A DNA stretch of 64,000 nt. Source: Peribacillus muralis (GTDB lineage Bacteria > Bacillota > Bacilli > Bacillales > DSM-1321). The stretch lies in assembly GCF_001645685.2 (NCBI RefSeq), contig NZ_CP017080.1:2532001-2596000 (forward strand), written 5' to 3'. Every line of letters begins with the position of its first letter. Position 1 is the stretch's first letter. A program made the position numbers and the translations under genes. Of the stretch, positions 63,916 through 64,000 are shown piece by piece. The notes under the pieces were generated by a model that was not told the origin of the DNA, made no database searches, and saw nothing but the letters and a program-made list of their open reading frames with translations.

Positions 63916-63950
63916 AAATGCTGACGTGTCGTATCGTCGTCAGCATTTTT
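63916..63950 (+). terminator. Terminator of the 62676 glycosyltransferase
   Basis: Arms AAATGCTGACG (63916-63926) and CGTCAGCATTT (63938-63948) form an 11-bp stem ending in TTTTT, 10 bp after the stop. 63951-64000 shows nothing further. Confidence 0.88.
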
Positions 63951-64000
63951 CTTCTTCCTTTTTCTAAAGAATGCTAGGTAACTGCTTAAGCCAATATGAA

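Overview
The window reads as chromosomal DNA of a low-GC Gram-positive, spore-forming Bacillaceae member (Bacillus or Peribacillus-like). The signs are purine-rich GGAGG ribosome sites with many TTG/GTG starts, Bacillus-style operons (opp, uxu/uxa, sat-cysC), a yybP-ykoY manganese riboswitch, a YhgE-type protein, a sporulation-kinase-like sensor and a WapA-type wall protein. No rRNA, tRNA, CRISPR array or intact insertion sequence was found. The genus is an inference.

Layout. 1-4.6 kb: oligopeptide ABC transporter oppABCD on the minus strand, with oppD cut by the window edge. 4.6-6.9 kb: gene-poor DNA holding decayed genes and stranded terminators. 6.9-20.7 kb: a polymorphic-toxin locus. A 2670-residue WapA/RHS-type secreted protein ends in a histidine-rich toxin domain and overlaps its presumed immunity gene by 4 bp. 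Downstream lies an archive of orphan toxin tails (mostly broken) interleaved with mostly intact immunity genes: two Imm26 copies, one Imm53, one DUF2750 and others. 21-38 kb: ordinary housekeeping and accessory genes (GNAT, FAD oxidoreductase, LysM-CAP protein, DnaQ-like exonuclease, YhgE with a TetR-type operator, nitronate monooxygenase, HAD phosphatase, CDF transporter, amino-acid permease, histidine kinase, nucleotidyltransferase), a 21-bp tandem repeat, and a TerC manganese exporter under a riboswitch.

38.9-52.4 kb: a hexuronate catabolic region. The operon kdgK-yjmC-yjmD-kdgA-uxuA-uxuB is followed by a LacI-type regulator and an ExuT-like permease; uxaA, a zinc dehydrogenase and uxaB lie across a divergent AraC regulator. 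Together they convert tagaturonate and fructuronate through altronate and mannonate to KDG, KDPG, pyruvate and glyceraldehyde-3-phosphate. Identical palindromes mark the kdgK and exuT promoters. No uronate isomerase (uxaC) is present in the window.

52.7-64 kb: an EamA transporter; a sulfate import and activation operon (TauE/SafE permease, cysC, sat) that would make PAPS; then a surface-glycan cluster with four glycosyltransferases, a sugar-nucleotide epimerase/dehydratase, an unknown 146-residue protein and a PAPS-type sulfotransferase. The proximity of PAPS synthesis and a sulfotransferase suggests a sulfated surface glycan.

The most notable system is the WapA orphan toxin/immunity archive. 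The sequence shows shared recombination anchors, duplicated immunity genes and terminators, and toxin tails that are mostly dead beside immunity genes that are mostly intact.
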